A stretch of 64,000 nt of DNA from Streptomyces sp. NBC_01788 (GTDB lineage Bacteria > Actinomycetota > Actinomycetes > Streptomycetales > Streptomycetaceae). Positions 24,810-33,734 of this stretch are shown here, piece after piece; the first letter of the stretch is position 1, and each line of letters starts with the position of its first letter. The position numbers and the translations under genes were made by a program. The notes beneath the pieces were generated by a model. The model did no database searches. It saw nothing but the letters and a program-made list of their open reading frames with translations, and was not told the origin of the DNA. The stretch covers positions 5,022,001-5,086,000 of the forward strand of contig NZ_CP109090.1 of the NCBI RefSeq assembly GCF_035917575.1, given 5' to 3'.

Positions 24810-25846
24810 GCCGTGAGGATCCCCAGCAGGGCCGCGCCGAACTCCTCCGGGCGTTCCAGGTGCACCGCGTGCCCGGCGTCGGGGACGGCGACCTCGCGGA
24901 CCGTGCCGCCGTGCGCCGCGTAGCGGTCCAGGACGTGGCGGGTCTGCGCCACCATCGGCTGGGCGGGCGTTCCGTCCCAGCCGGGCACCGCGCCGATCGC
25001 GCCCAGGTGCGCCAGGTCGAACATCGAGGTGTCCGAGACGATCACGTCGTCCTCGCCGCGGATCCACAGCACCGGCGGCCTGGGCTCGACCAGGTGCAGC
25101 TCGTCGAGGCGGAAGTACAGCGGGGAAAGGCAGTTGAGGACACCCCGGGTGCCGGGGGCCACGCCCGGCCAGGCCGTCGACGGCACGCTGTCGCCCGGGT
25201 AGTGGTCGTCGCCGGTCCGGGTGGTGAGCATGGAGTCGACGTAGGCGTCCTCGTGCTCGCCCTCGGGGCGCCACGGCGGCTTGACGTAGCAGTTCGCCAG
25301 GACGGAGCGGGGCGTCACCGGGGAGTCCTCACCGCGCTCGCCCTTGGCCAGCAGCGCGACGAACTCCGGGTTGGCCGTGCCGCCGCCCGAGCCCGCCCCG
25401 TCCTCGGAGTTGAGGGTTCCGTCCACCCCGTGCGTGCCGCCGAAGCCGTACGGGGAGACCGGGTTGACCAGGGTCAGGGAGCGCACCGCGGCCGGGTGGT
25501 CGCTCAGGTACTGCATGATCACGCCCCCGCCCATGGACCAGCCCACCAGGTGCGCCCGGTCGATCCCGAGGGCCGCCAGCAGCGCGGCGAGGTCGTCGGC
25601 GTGGTCGCGCAGGCCGCGCGTGGCGTCGATGGGCAGCGGGTCGGTGCCGCCGAAACCGCGCAGGTCCAGCGCGATGGGCCGGTATCGCTCCGGCAGCAGG
25701 GCCATGGTGGGGTGCCAGAAGGCGGCGGAGGAGACGTTGCCGTGGACGAAGACGACCGGTTCGCCCTCGTCCCGGAGGTCGGTGACCTGGACGGTCAGGC
25801 GGTCGGTGGGTACCGGGCGGGTGCGGATGCTGCTGGTCATCGTCAT
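24806..25846 (-). CDS. Alpha/beta-fold hydrolase
   Basis: A 346-residue hydrolase. Motifs are the oxyanion strand VVFVHGNVSSAAFWHP, the nucleophile GWSMGGG, a catalytic acid in VLWIRGEDDVIVSD, and the His in DAGHAVHLERPEEF. The ATG at 25846 has AAAGGA just upstream; a second ATG is at 25840. It lies between the secreted lipase-like gene (16 bases away) and the esterase gene (4-base overlap). The three hydrolases form one transcription unit. Substrate unknown. Confidence 0.9.
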   Translation of the reverse strand: MTMTSSIRTRPVPTDRLTVQVTDLRDEGEPVVFVHGNVSSAAFWHPTMALLPERYRPIALDLRGFGGTDPLPIDATRGLRDHADDLAALLAALGIDRAHLVGWSMGGGVIMQYLSDHPAAVRSLTLVNPVSPYGFGGTHGVDGTLNSEDGAGSGGGTANPEFVALLAKGERGEDSPVTPRSVLANCYVKPPWRPEGEHEDAYVDSMLTTRTGDDHYPGDSVPSTAWPGVAPGTRGVLNCLSPLYFRLDELHLVEPRPPVLWIRGEDDVIVSDTSMFDLAHLGAIGAVPGWDGTPAQPMVAQTRHVLDRYAAHGGTVREVAVPDAGHAVHLERPEEFGAALLGILTA

Positions 25847-25862
25847 CTGGTCCTTTGATCCT

Positions 25863-27155
25863 TTACGAGAGCCAAGTGGCGATCCGGTCGGCGGCCGAGC
25901 CGTTCCAGCCCAGTTCCAGGTGGTTGGCCCCGGCGACGGTGGCGGTGCCGCCGACCGTGGGGATGCCCGTGGTGTCGAGCGCGCTGGCGATGAAGACGAC
26001 ACCGTCGCTCGGCCCGCGGTTCTCGTTGAAGATGCCGACGACGGTGGGGGATCCGCCGGCCAGCAGATAGGTGGTGACGGAGGCGGGTACGCCGGCGTCG
26101 TGCAGCGGCTTGATCAGCGAACCGGCGTCGATGGCGGCCTGGATGCCGCTGCCGGCGGTGTAGAAGCCCTGGCCGCCGTAGTACGTCGTGTACCAGTCCT
26201 GCGCGGCGCCGTCGACTCCGTACCTGCCGTCCCAGCGGGCCAGCATCTGCCGCTGGCCCGGGTAGTTGTCGTAGCCGCCGGAGGGCGTCATCGAGAACTC
26301 GGGGTGTGCGGTGTACAGGCCGTAGCAGGTCATCCGCGAGTGCGGGGAGGGCGCGTTGACCGTGCCGCCGCACTCGGGCCAGATGGAGAAGTCGTGCGCC
26401 CAGCCGTGCGCGTACGGGTAGTCGTAGCCGCCGTTGGGGCCGCCCACCGTGATCAGCCTGCGCACGTCACCGGCGTACGCCCGCCCCCAGCTCGGCTTCA
26501 GCGACGACACGTACGCGCGGGTCGACATCTCGCCCTTGCTCCAGCCGACGAGGTCGACCTTGGTGACGCCGAGCTTCGCCTTGATGGCGGCGATGGCGTC
26601 GCCGACGATCTGCGCCTGCATCAGGTTGTCGCCCTGCTTGTGCGCGAAGCCGACGGCGAAGACGCGGTGACCGCGTGCGGACAGGTACTGCATCAGCCCG
26701 TTGGACGGGCAGGACAGGGCGCCGCAGCCGTAGCCGCCCGACTCGCCCGGGTTGGCCCAGGCGCGGTCCGCGGTGTCGTTGGCGCCGTGCACGAGCAGGA
26801 CCGGTGTGGTGCGGCTGCCGGTGTTCCAGCCGGGGGCCGAGTAGAGCAGGAAGCGGCTGGAGGACGGGCGGGAGACCCCGCCGAAGTACGTGACGCGCTT
26901 CCCGTCCTGGTCGCCGCGTCCGTCGGCCGGGTAGCCGTCGGTGCGGAACCCGGGGGTGGTGTCGAGGTAGCGCTCCACGCGCTCCCAGCCGTTGGTGACG
27001 GTGCCGGCCCCGTAACTCGCCTCAAGGGTGAGGTACGACGGCGGCGCTTCGGCGGCCGACGCGGTGCCGGCGCCGGCCACCGGTCCGGCCGCCACCGCCA
27101 TCAGCAGGGCGAGCAGCATCCGCCACCGGCCCGCACGGCTTCGTCTGTTCGGCAT
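25863..27155 (-). CDS. Secreted alpha/beta hydrolase (lipase-like)
   Basis: A 430-residue protein. The start at 27155 gives a classical signal peptide: basic NRRSRAGRWR, hydrophobic LLALLMAVAAGP, then GTASAAEA for signal peptidase I. The mature part has TTPVLLVHGANDT near the oxyanion site and the nucleophile motif GWSKGE, an unusual GxSxG with Lys and Glu. NHLELGWNG near the end carries the probable catalytic His. Paired Cys residues (GYGCGALSCPS) suggest a disulfide. An in-frame start at 27281 would add 42 residues with no ribosome binding site. The protein probably hydrolyses an external ester or polyester whose products are used by the cytoplasmic hydrolases downstream. Confidence 0.86.
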   Translation of the reverse strand: MPNRRSRAGRWRMLLALLMAVAAGPVAGAGTASAAEAPPSYLTLEASYGAGTVTNGWERVERYLDTTPGFRTDGYPADGRGDQDGKRVTYFGGVSRPSSSRFLLYSAPGWNTGSRTTPVLLVHGANDTADRAWANPGESGGYGCGALSCPSNGLMQYLSARGHRVFAVGFAHKQGDNLMQAQIVGDAIAAIKAKLGVTKVDLVGWSKGEMSTRAYVSSLKPSWGRAYAGDVRRLITVGGPNGGYDYPYAHGWAHDFSIWPECGGTVNAPSPHSRMTCYGLYTAHPEFSMTPSGGYDNYPGQRQMLARWDGRYGVDGAAQDWYTTYYGGQGFYTAGSGIQAAIDAGSLIKPLHDAGVPASVTTYLLAGGSPTVVGIFNENRGPSDGVVFIASALDTTGIPTVGGTATVAGANHLELGWNGSAADRIATWLS

Positions 27156-27387
27156 GTTCCCGCCCTCTCCTTCGCGCATCCACGGCTCCGTCCCAATGTG
27201 GCGGCCCACATTAGGCACGGGAGACAGAGGGAGGGCATGTGTGCGGGACCCATAAGGAGGGCGGTCTGTATGGGGCTTCAACCCGCGGGTCGGGGGATGC
27301 GCGGTGTCCGGCCGGCGATCCGACGGCCGAACCGGTACGTCGGGGAGGGCGGGCCCAGGTGGAGCCCGCCCCCTCCGCCGTGAGCCG

Positions 27388-28740
27388 TCAGGAGACCGCC
27401 GGCACTGGATCCGCCTTCGTGGCGGCCGGCTGAGCGGCCTCCCGCCGCAGGCGGGCGATGTGCAGTCGCCCCGTGCACCAGATGCCGATCGCCGAGATGA
27501 CCATCAGCAGGACGGCCGGGGGCCAGTAGTGGCCGCCCGCCAGCGCGGCCAGGGACACGCAGGCAACCGGCGCGAAGCCGCCGAAGATCAGGTTGCAGAC
27601 CTGGTACGACAGGGAGATCCCGGTGTAGCGGACGTGCGGTTCGAAACCCTCGGCGAGGATCGCGGCGATCGGTCCGTACAGGGCCGACATCACGAACCGC
27701 ATCGCGAGCATCATCAGGTAGATCAGGAAGACGCTGCCCGTGCCCATCACCATGAACTGCGGTGCGGCCAGGACCACGACTCCGGCGAGCCCGGCGATGA
27801 CGACCTTGTGCGCGCCGACGCGGTCGCCGATCCAGGCCAGGCCCGGGGTCACCAGCAGTTCGAGGAAGGCCGCCAGTGTCAGGCCGTTGAGCAGCATCGA
27901 CTCGGACAGGTGCAGGTGCCCGGTGCCGTAGGACAGCAGGTAGCTGGTCACCACGTAGTAGCCGCCGGTGGCCGTGGCCAGGGCGAAGACGCCGACCAGC
28001 ACGGTGCGCCAGGCCTTCTGGAGCACTTCCGCCACCGGCAGCTTGGCCTCGGTCCCGCTCTCCTCGCGCTCCTCGCGCACCTCGGACATCACCGGGGAGT
28101 CCTCGAGCTTGACGCGGATGACGAGTCCGATGGCGACGAGCACGGAGGAGGCGAGGAACGGCACGCGCCAGCCCCAGCTGAGGAACGCGTCGTGGCCGAA
28201 GAGGTTCATCAGGCTGAAGGCGCCGGTGGACAGCAGGGCGCCGACGGACGAACCGAGCTGGGCGAACGAGCCGAAGAAGGTCCTCCTGTCCTTCGGGGCG
28301 TTCTCCACCGCGATCAGCACCGCGCCGCCCCACTCGCCGCCGATCGCGATGCCCTGGACCAGGCGCAGGACGATGAGCAGGACCGGAGCCAGGGCGCCGA
28401 CCTGGGCGTAGGTCGGCAGCAGGCCGATGGCGAAGGACGCGATGCCCATCATCAGCAGGGTGATGACGAGGGTCTTCTTGCGTCCCACCCGGTCACCGAT
28501 GTGCCCGAACACCACGCCGCCGAGCGGGCGCAGCAGGAAGCCGACGGCGAACGTGCCGAAGGCGGACAGGGTCTTGAGCAGCGAGGGCATGTCCGCGGGG
28601 AAGAACACGTCGTTGAAGACGATGGCCGCGGCGGTGGCGAAGGCGTAGAAGTCGTACCACTCGATCGAGGTGCCGGCCAGGGCGGCCAGCGCGGCTCTGC
28701 GCGCGTTTCTCGGATCGGGCTGGTGGGTGCGGTCCGGCAT
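27388..28740 (-). CDS. MFS transporter of the metabolite:H+ symporter (MHS) type
   Basis: A 450-residue protein with about 12 hydrophobic segments. Signatures of the MHS group are IEWYDFYAFATAAAIVFNDV near the N-terminus, the loop GHIGDRVGRKKTL between helices 2 and 3, and LVQGIAIGGEWGGA in helix 4. These transporters import organic acids such as citrate, shikimate or alpha-ketoglutarate. It is on the same strand as, and 92 bases from, an amidohydrolase gene that precedes it in the transcription direction. A carboxylate substrate of the same pathway is likely. Confidence 0.92.
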   Translation of the reverse strand: MPDRTHQPDPRNARRAALAALAGTSIEWYDFYAFATAAAIVFNDVFFPADMPSLLKTLSAFGTFAVGFLLRPLGGVVFGHIGDRVGRKKTLVITLLMMGIASFAIGLLPTYAQVGALAPVLLIVLRLVQGIAIGGEWGGAVLIAVENAPKDRRTFFGSFAQLGSSVGALLSTGAFSLMNLFGHDAFLSWGWRVPFLASSVLVAIGLVIRVKLEDSPVMSEVREEREESGTEAKLPVAEVLQKAWRTVLVGVFALATATGGYYVVTSYLLSYGTGHLHLSESMLLNGLTLAAFLELLVTPGLAWIGDRVGAHKVVIAGLAGVVVLAAPQFMVMGTGSVFLIYLMMLAMRFVMSALYGPIAAILAEGFEPHVRYTGISLSYQVCNLIFGGFAPVACVSLAALAGGHYWPPAVLLMVISAIGIWCTGRLHIARLRREAAQPAATKADPVPAVS

Positions 28741-28832
28741 GCGGGACCTCCGGCTGAGGGTGGGGACGGGGGAGCGGGCGAGCGGCGCGGCGGAGCGCGC
28801 CGCTCCCGGGGGAAGGGGACGGAGCGGGAGCC

Positions 28833-30485
28833 TCAGCGGCCGGGGGCCGCCCAGGCGCGGGTGCCGCCGATCCAGGTCTCACGCACGCCGATGCCGGCGA
28901 GTTCGCCGGCCGCGGTCTGCAGGGGGTCGGCGTCGAGGACGACGAAGTCGGCGAGCATGCCCGGCGCCAGCGAGCCCACCGCGTGCTCGCGGTGCAGGGC
29001 GCGGGCGGCCGCGGCGGTGTGCGCGTGCAGGCCGTCGGCGACCGGCATCCGCAGGGTCTCGTCGCCCAGCACGGTGCCCAGGACCGTGCGCCGGGTGGCG
29101 GCCGCGGAGACCGCCTCCAGCGGGGCGGGCGGGGCGACCGGCGCGTCGGAGCTGAAGACGACCGGAACGCCGGCCGTGAGGCACCGGCCCGCGGGGTTGT
29201 AGCGGTGGCCGAGTTCACCGACGGCGGTCAGCGTGCCGTCGCCGGTCCGCAGGTGGTGCTGCGGCTGCATCACCGGGACGACACCCAGGGCGCCCATGCG
29301 CTCGATCTGCTCGTCGGTGGGCAGGCCGCTGTGCTCGATACGGTGCCGCATGTCCGGCCGGGGCCGGTCCGCCTGCGCCTTCTCGACCGCGTCGAGGACC
29401 ATCCCGATGGCGTACGGCGACTGGGCGTGCGTCGCGGTCTGCAGACCCGCCCGGTGGGCCCGCGCGACGATCTCCGCGTACTCCTCGACCGAGTGGTACA
29501 GCTGCCCGTGATGGCAGCAGTCGGCGGCGTAGCCCTCGGGGAAGTAGGCGGTCCAGCCGCCCAGCGTGCCGTCCGCGTAGAACTTCACGCCCTGCACCCG
29601 GAACAGGTCACCGCCGAAGCCGTGGACGACGCCGAGTTCGAGCGCGGTGTCCAGCAGCGCGGAGGTGAGGTACGCCGACACCCGCATGCGCAGGGAGCCG
29701 GACTCCTGCGCCCGCAGATAGGTCTCCATCTCACGGCGCGAGGCCTGCGCGTCGCCGACCGTGGTGACACCGGCGGCCAGGAAGACCTCCTGGGCGCGCG
29801 CCAGGTGGTCGGCCATGACGGCGTCCGGCTCGGTGAGGTGGAAGTTCGGGCCGTGGTTGCCGATCTTCACCCCGCCCGGCCCGGTGAGCAGGTCGCACGC
29901 GGCGTCCCACAGCTGTCCGTCGGGCTCGCCGGAGTCGAAACGGCCGATGCTGCCCCCCTCGGGATCCGGGGTGCCGGCCGTGATGCCGCAGGTCCGCAGC
30001 GTGTGGGAGTTGACGACGCCGCCGTGGCCGGAAGCGTTCATGACGTAGACCTCGCGGTCGTCGGCGACGCGGTCGAGGTCGTGGCGGGTCGGGTGGCGGC
30101 GTTCGGCGAGGCGGCGGTGCTCGTAGCCGAATCCGCGCACCGGGACTCCGGCGGGCAGGGTGCGAGCGGCCTCGCGCAGCACGTCGACGAGGGTGTCGAT
30201 GTCCGGTACGCGCTCGGGCCGGCAGTCGACCCAGGCCAGGGCCTGGCCGTACATCACCGGGTGGCAGTGCGCGTCGACGAAGCCGGGGTGGACCAGACCG
30301 CCGTCGAGCTTCAGCTCGCGGTCCACGCGGCCGAGCGCGGCGCGGGCGTCGTCGGCGGTGCCGACGTGCACGATCCGGTCGCCGCGCACGGCCAGGGCTT
30401 CCGCGCGGGTCGCGGTGCCGGCGGCGGCGACCGCGGCACCGGTTACCAGCAGGGTGCGGTCGGGGGCGTCGAGGGGGTGGTGCAT
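28833..30485 (-). CDS. YtcJ-like metal-dependent amidohydrolase
   Basis: A 550-residue amidohydrolase family 3 protein. The first metal-binding motif is VHPGFVDAHCHPVMYG (HxH). Later motifs are THAQSPYAIG, RIEHSGLPTDEQ and SSDAPVAPPAPLEAV, with the last catalytic Asp. The N- and C-terminal ends make the small beta sandwich. The family hydrolyses amide or related C-N bonds in small molecules. A short gap to the MHS transporter gene on the same strand suggests co-expression. The divergent-looking neighbour at 30644 is an AsnC-type regulator on the same strand. Confidence 0.9.
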   Translation of the reverse strand: MHHPLDAPDRTLLVTGAAVAAAGTATRAEALAVRGDRIVHVGTADDARAALGRVDRELKLDGGLVHPGFVDAHCHPVMYGQALAWVDCRPERVPDIDTLVDVLREAARTLPAGVPVRGFGYEHRRLAERRHPTRHDLDRVADDREVYVMNASGHGGVVNSHTLRTCGITAGTPDPEGGSIGRFDSGEPDGQLWDAACDLLTGPGGVKIGNHGPNFHLTEPDAVMADHLARAQEVFLAAGVTTVGDAQASRREMETYLRAQESGSLRMRVSAYLTSALLDTALELGVVHGFGGDLFRVQGVKFYADGTLGGWTAYFPEGYAADCCHHGQLYHSVEEYAEIVARAHRAGLQTATHAQSPYAIGMVLDAVEKAQADRPRPDMRHRIEHSGLPTDEQIERMGALGVVPVMQPQHHLRTGDGTLTAVGELGHRYNPAGRCLTAGVPVVFSSDAPVAPPAPLEAVSAAATRRTVLGTVLGDETLRMPVADGLHAHTAAAARALHREHAVGSLAPGMLADFVVLDADPLQTAAGELAGIGVRETWIGGTRAWAAPGR

Positions 30486-30643
30486 GGGGCCTGCTTTCGA
30501 CCAGGGGACGCCGAAGGTGCGCGGAAGCGACGCGACGGCTGATTCGTTCGCCTGGACGATAGATAACGAACGACAGATTGGCTAGAGGGGCTTCGCGGAA
30601 AATTTTCGGAAGGCTATGGCCGTCCTTGCTTACGGATCATTCG

Positions 30644-31666
30644 TCAGAGGGGGTGGCTGTCCGCGGTTCCCGCTGCGGCTCCCTGTGCAGGGGCAGGGGC
30701 AGGGGCAGGGGCTCCCGGGTCGTAGCGCTCCTTCACCAGTTCCATGTGCAGCCAGCTCTCCACGCCGCTCACCTGCTCGCACGCCCGCATCCGCTCCAGG
30801 GTGGCGAGGAGCGCGGGCAGTGACTCGGCCGTGATGGTGCCGACCAGATCGGCCCGGCCGAGGCAGGCGGACAGGAACGACACGCGGTCCCAGGAGGCGA
30901 GCCGCTCGGCCACCGGATCCGCGGGACCGTCCAGGCGCACCGCGAAGCCGCAGAGGTGGCCCATGCCCAGCAGCTCGGGCCGCACCAGGGCGAGCACCTT
31001 CGCGACGCCGCCGTCGAGCAGCCGCAGCGTGCGGGAGCGGGTGGCGCCCGCCGACAGCCCCACCCGGTCGGCGAGTTCGGCGAAAGGCAGCCGGCCGTCG
31101 CGCTCCAGCTCGTCCAGGATCCGCCGGTCCAGCTCGTCGAGCTCGGCGGCGGCCGGAGGGTCGGGCAGCAGGTAGGGGTCCTTCAGCTGGCGGGTGGTGA
31201 TCAGCGGGTCGACGGTCCGTACGCCCGGCAGGGTGCGCACCCGCTCGATCGCCCGGTCCAGCTCGGCGAACCCCTCGGTGCGCAGCTCGGTCATGATGGC
31301 CCGCTGTCCCGCCGTGAGGGTGACGAACGGTGCCTGGGGCATCGCGGCGATGGCGCGTGCCACCGGCCCGGCCGCTCCGTGGGTGTCGATCGACAGGTGC
31401 GCCGAGGCGGTCAGCCCGCGCACGGCGGGGTGCACGATGGCCACCACGCGCACTGCGCCGGAATCCAGCATCCGCTGGACCCGGGCCCGGGTGGCGGGCC
31501 GTGACAGGCCCACGCGCTGAGCCAGCGTCTCGTAGGTGAGGCGGCCGTCCGTCTGCAGCTCGCGCACGACGGCGAGGTCGGTGTGGTCCAGATCCACCTG
31601 GGCTGTTCCCCTCGGTTCCTTCGGTGTGTCGGCCCGTGGTGCGGCGGCGCCCGGGTCCGGTGTCAT
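30644..31666 (-). CDS. Double Lrp/AsnC-family regulator
   Basis: A 340-residue protein made of two Lrp/AsnC units in tandem. The first helix-turn-helix is at about 28-75 (DLAVVRELQTDGRLTYETLA, QRVGLSRPATRARVQRML). The second is at about 178-225 (LDRRILDELERDGRLPFAEL, ADRVGLSAGATRSRTLRLL). Each is followed by a ligand-binding RAM-like alpha/beta domain. Double-length members are common in actinobacteria. The C-terminal tail includes PAPAPAPA, encoded by a hexamer microsatellite. It is divergent from the dehydrogenase/aldolase operon across 138 bases that contain repeated motifs. It probably controls both that operon and itself. Confidence 0.9.
   Translation of the reverse strand: MTPDPGAAAPRADTPKEPRGTAQVDLDHTDLAVVRELQTDGRLTYETLAQRVGLSRPATRARVQRMLDSGAVRVVAIVHPAVRGLTASAHLSIDTHGAAGPVARAIAAMPQAPFVTLTAGQRAIMTELRTEGFAELDRAIERVRTLPGVRTVDPLITTRQLKDPYLLPDPPAAAELDELDRRILDELERDGRLPFAELADRVGLSAGATRSRTLRLLDGGVAKVLALVRPELLGMGHLCGFAVRLDGPADPVAERLASWDRVSFLSACLGRADLVGTITAESLPALLATLERMRACEQVSGVESWLHMELVKERYDPGAPAPAPAPAQGAAAGTADSHPL
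30687..30710. repeat. Hexanucleotide microsatellite (GCAGGG)4
   Basis: Four perfect copies of GCAGGG lie in the 3' end of the AsnC-type gene and encode Pro-Ala pairs. Copy-number change would lengthen or shorten the tail in frame. Confidence 0.85.
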
Positions 31667-31715
31667 TCTCGGGCATCGTCCGCCGCGTCCATCGGCGGGT
31701 GATGCGCATCACTGC

Positions 31716-31789
31716 ACGGTCGAGTCAATCATCAATGGACATCAGATCAGTCGAAACGTAGGTTGATGGCGTTCTGAACGGTCGAATCA
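31716..31789. promoter_or_regulatory. Repeated motifs in divergent AsnC/dehydrogenase promoter
   Basis: ACGGTCGAGTCA (31716-31727) recurs as ACGGTCGAATCA (31778-31789), 62 bases apart. CATCAA (31730-31735) and TTGATG (31763-31768) form an inverted pair between them. These are plausible AsnC-type operator sites for the divergent genes. AGGAGG at 31794-31799 serves the dehydrogenase. Confidence 0.5.
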
Positions 31790-31804
31790 GTTGAGGAGGT
31801 CGCC

Positions 31805-32776
31805 GTGGGGCAACCCGTGGTCGTCTACACGGACCTGGGCGAGCTGGACCCGGAGCCGGGCGTCCGGCTCCTCGCCGACGCGGGTTTCACCGTGCGGATC
31901 GCCGGCAGCCGCGACCCCGAGGTCATCGCGGCCGCGGCCCATGACGCCGTGGCGCTGATCGTCGGCTACGCACGCGTGGACGAGGCCCTCCTCGACCGCC
32001 TGCCGCGGCTGCGCTTCCTCGCCACCATGTCGGCCGGGTACGACATGATCGACGCCGCCGCGGCCCGCCGCCGCGGCCTGTGGGTGACCAACCTGCCCGG
32101 CACCGCCACCGAGGACGTCGCCGTCCATGCCCTCGCCTCGGCGCTCTCCCTCGTACGCCGGCTGCCGCAGGCCGACGCCGTCGTGCGCGGCGGGGGCTGG
32201 GCCACCGACTTCGCCAGGACCGAACTTCCGCGCCGCACCAGCGGGTTGACGCTGGGACTGGTCGGAATGGGCCGCATCGCCCGGGAACTCGTCCGGATCG
32301 CGACTCCCGTCTTCGGCCGCCTCGCCGCGTACGACCCGCAGACCGACCCCTCCGCATGGCCGGCCGGTGTCGACCGGCTCGGGCTCGACGAACTGGTGGG
32401 CGCGGCGGACGTGCTGTCCCTGCACGTCCCGCTCACCGACCGGACCCGGGGCATGGTCGACGACGGGCTGCTCGCCCGCATGCGACCGGGCGGCCTGCTG
32501 GTGAACGTCGCCCGCGGCGAACTCGTCGACCCCGAGGCCCTGCTCCGGGCGCTCGACAGCGGCCGGCTCGCCGGAGCCGCCCTCGACGTCCTCCCGGTGG
32601 AGCCCCCGCCCGCCGACGACCCGCTGCGCGGCCACCCGCGCATCCAGCTGTCCCCGCACAGCGCCTTTCTGTCCGACGCCTCGCACCGCGCGTACGTGTG
32701 CGAGCCCGCCGAGAACGTCATCGCCTGGCAGCGCACCGGCCGCCCGCTCACGCCCGTCGTCGACCCCGAGGCCTGA
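31805..32776 (+). CDS. D-isomer-specific 2-hydroxyacid dehydrogenase
   Basis: A 323-residue NAD(P)-dependent dehydrogenase. The nucleotide-binding motif is GLVGMGRIARELVRIA at about residue 156. The catalytic Arg is in LLVNVARGELVD, the Glu in LDVLPVEPPPADDP, and the His in IQLSPHSAFLSDAS. The family reduces 2-keto acids to D-2-hydroxyacids or the reverse. GTG start with AGGAGG 5 bases upstream. First gene of a two-gene unit with a class II aldolase, divergent from the AsnC regulator. Confidence 0.93.
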   Translation: MGQPVVVYTDLGELDPEPGVRLLADAGFTVRIAGSRDPEVIAAAAHDAVALIVGYARVDEALLDRLPRLRFLATMSAGYDMIDAAAARRRGLWVTNLPGTATEDVAVHALASALSLVRRLPQADAVVRGGGWATDFARTELPRRTSGLTLGLVGMGRIARELVRIATPVFGRLAAYDPQTDPSAWPAGVDRLGLDELVGAADVLSLHVPLTDRTRGMVDDGLLARMRPGGLLVNVARGELVDPEALLRALDSGRLAGAALDVLPVEPPPADDPLRGHPRIQLSPHSAFLSDASHRAYVCEPAENVIAWQRTGRPLTPVVDPEA

Positions 32777-32796
32777 ACCGTTCCGAAGGAGCCACC

Positions 32797-33600
32797 ATGA
32801 CCGACCTGCTGAGCACACCCGCCCCCCGGAGTCAGGCCACGCCGGCCCTCGATCCGGCCGCCGAGGAGCTGCGGCTGCGCCGCGAACTGGCCGCCGTCTA
32901 CCGCCTCGTCGCGCACTTCCGTATGACCGACCTGATCTTCACGCACATCTCGCTGCGGCTGCCGGGCCCGGACCACCACTTCCTGATCAACCCGTACGGC
33001 CTGCTGTTCGAGGAGATCACCGCATCGAACCTGGTGAAGATCGATCTGTCGGGCAAGCCGGTCGAGCCGACCCCGTACCCGGTCAACCCGGCCGGTTTCG
33101 TCATCCACAGCGCGATCCACGCCGCCCGCGAGGACGCGCAGTGCGTGCTGCACACCCACACCAAGGCGGGCTGCGCCGTCGCCGCCCAGCGTGACGGACT
33201 GCTGCCCCTCAACCAGATGTCGATGGAGTTCCACAACCGGGTCGGCTACCACGACTACGAGGGCGTCGCCCTCAACCTCGACGAACAGCGGCGCCTCGTC
33301 ACCGACATCGGCGACCACCCCGCCCTGATCCTGCGCAACCACGGGCTGCTGACGGTCGGCGAGAGCGCGGCCCAGGCGTTCCTGCGCATGCACTACCTGG
33401 AGAGGGCCTGCGAGATCCAGGTGACCGCGCAGGCGGGTGGCGGCCCCCTCGTCGTCCCGGCGGCCGAGATCTGCGAGTACACCGCACAGCAGCTCGCGGG
33501 CGAGGCGACCTCGGATTTCGAGGACGCCGACGCGTACGAACTCGCCTGGGCGGCGCTGCTGCGCCTGCTCGACCGGACCTGCCCCGAGTACAAGGACTGA
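32797..33600 (+). CDS. Class II aldolase/adducin-family protein
   Basis: A 267-residue protein. Zn-binding His residues appear in VLHTHTKAGCAVAA, and a later His in LILRNHGLLTVGES. FTHISLRLP and FLINPYGLLFEEITASNLVK are typical of the L-fuculose-phosphate aldolase fold, here of the longer adducin-like subgroup found in catabolic clusters. The ATG follows GAAGGAG and lies 20 bases after the dehydrogenase stop, so both are in one operon. It may cleave or decarboxylate a hydroxy or keto acid in the same pathway. The substrate cannot be read from sequence. Confidence 0.92.
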   Translation: MTDLLSTPAPRSQATPALDPAAEELRLRRELAAVYRLVAHFRMTDLIFTHISLRLPGPDHHFLINPYGLLFEEITASNLVKIDLSGKPVEPTPYPVNPAGFVIHSAIHAAREDAQCVLHTHTKAGCAVAAQRDGLLPLNQMSMEFHNRVGYHDYEGVALNLDEQRRLVTDIGDHPALILRNHGLLTVGESAAQAFLRMHYLERACEIQVTAQAGGGPLVVPAAEICEYTAQQLAGEATSDFEDADAYELAWAALLRLLDRTCPEYKD

Positions 33601-33734
33601 CCACCGCCCCGCCTTCGTACCGTCCACAGGCCTGCCCGGCCGGGCCGCCCGGATCCGGTGCCGGGGCCGCGTGCCACGATGGACGCGCACCGCACGGCGG
33701 GGAGGCGCGTGCGGCACGAACAGGCGGGGGTGGC

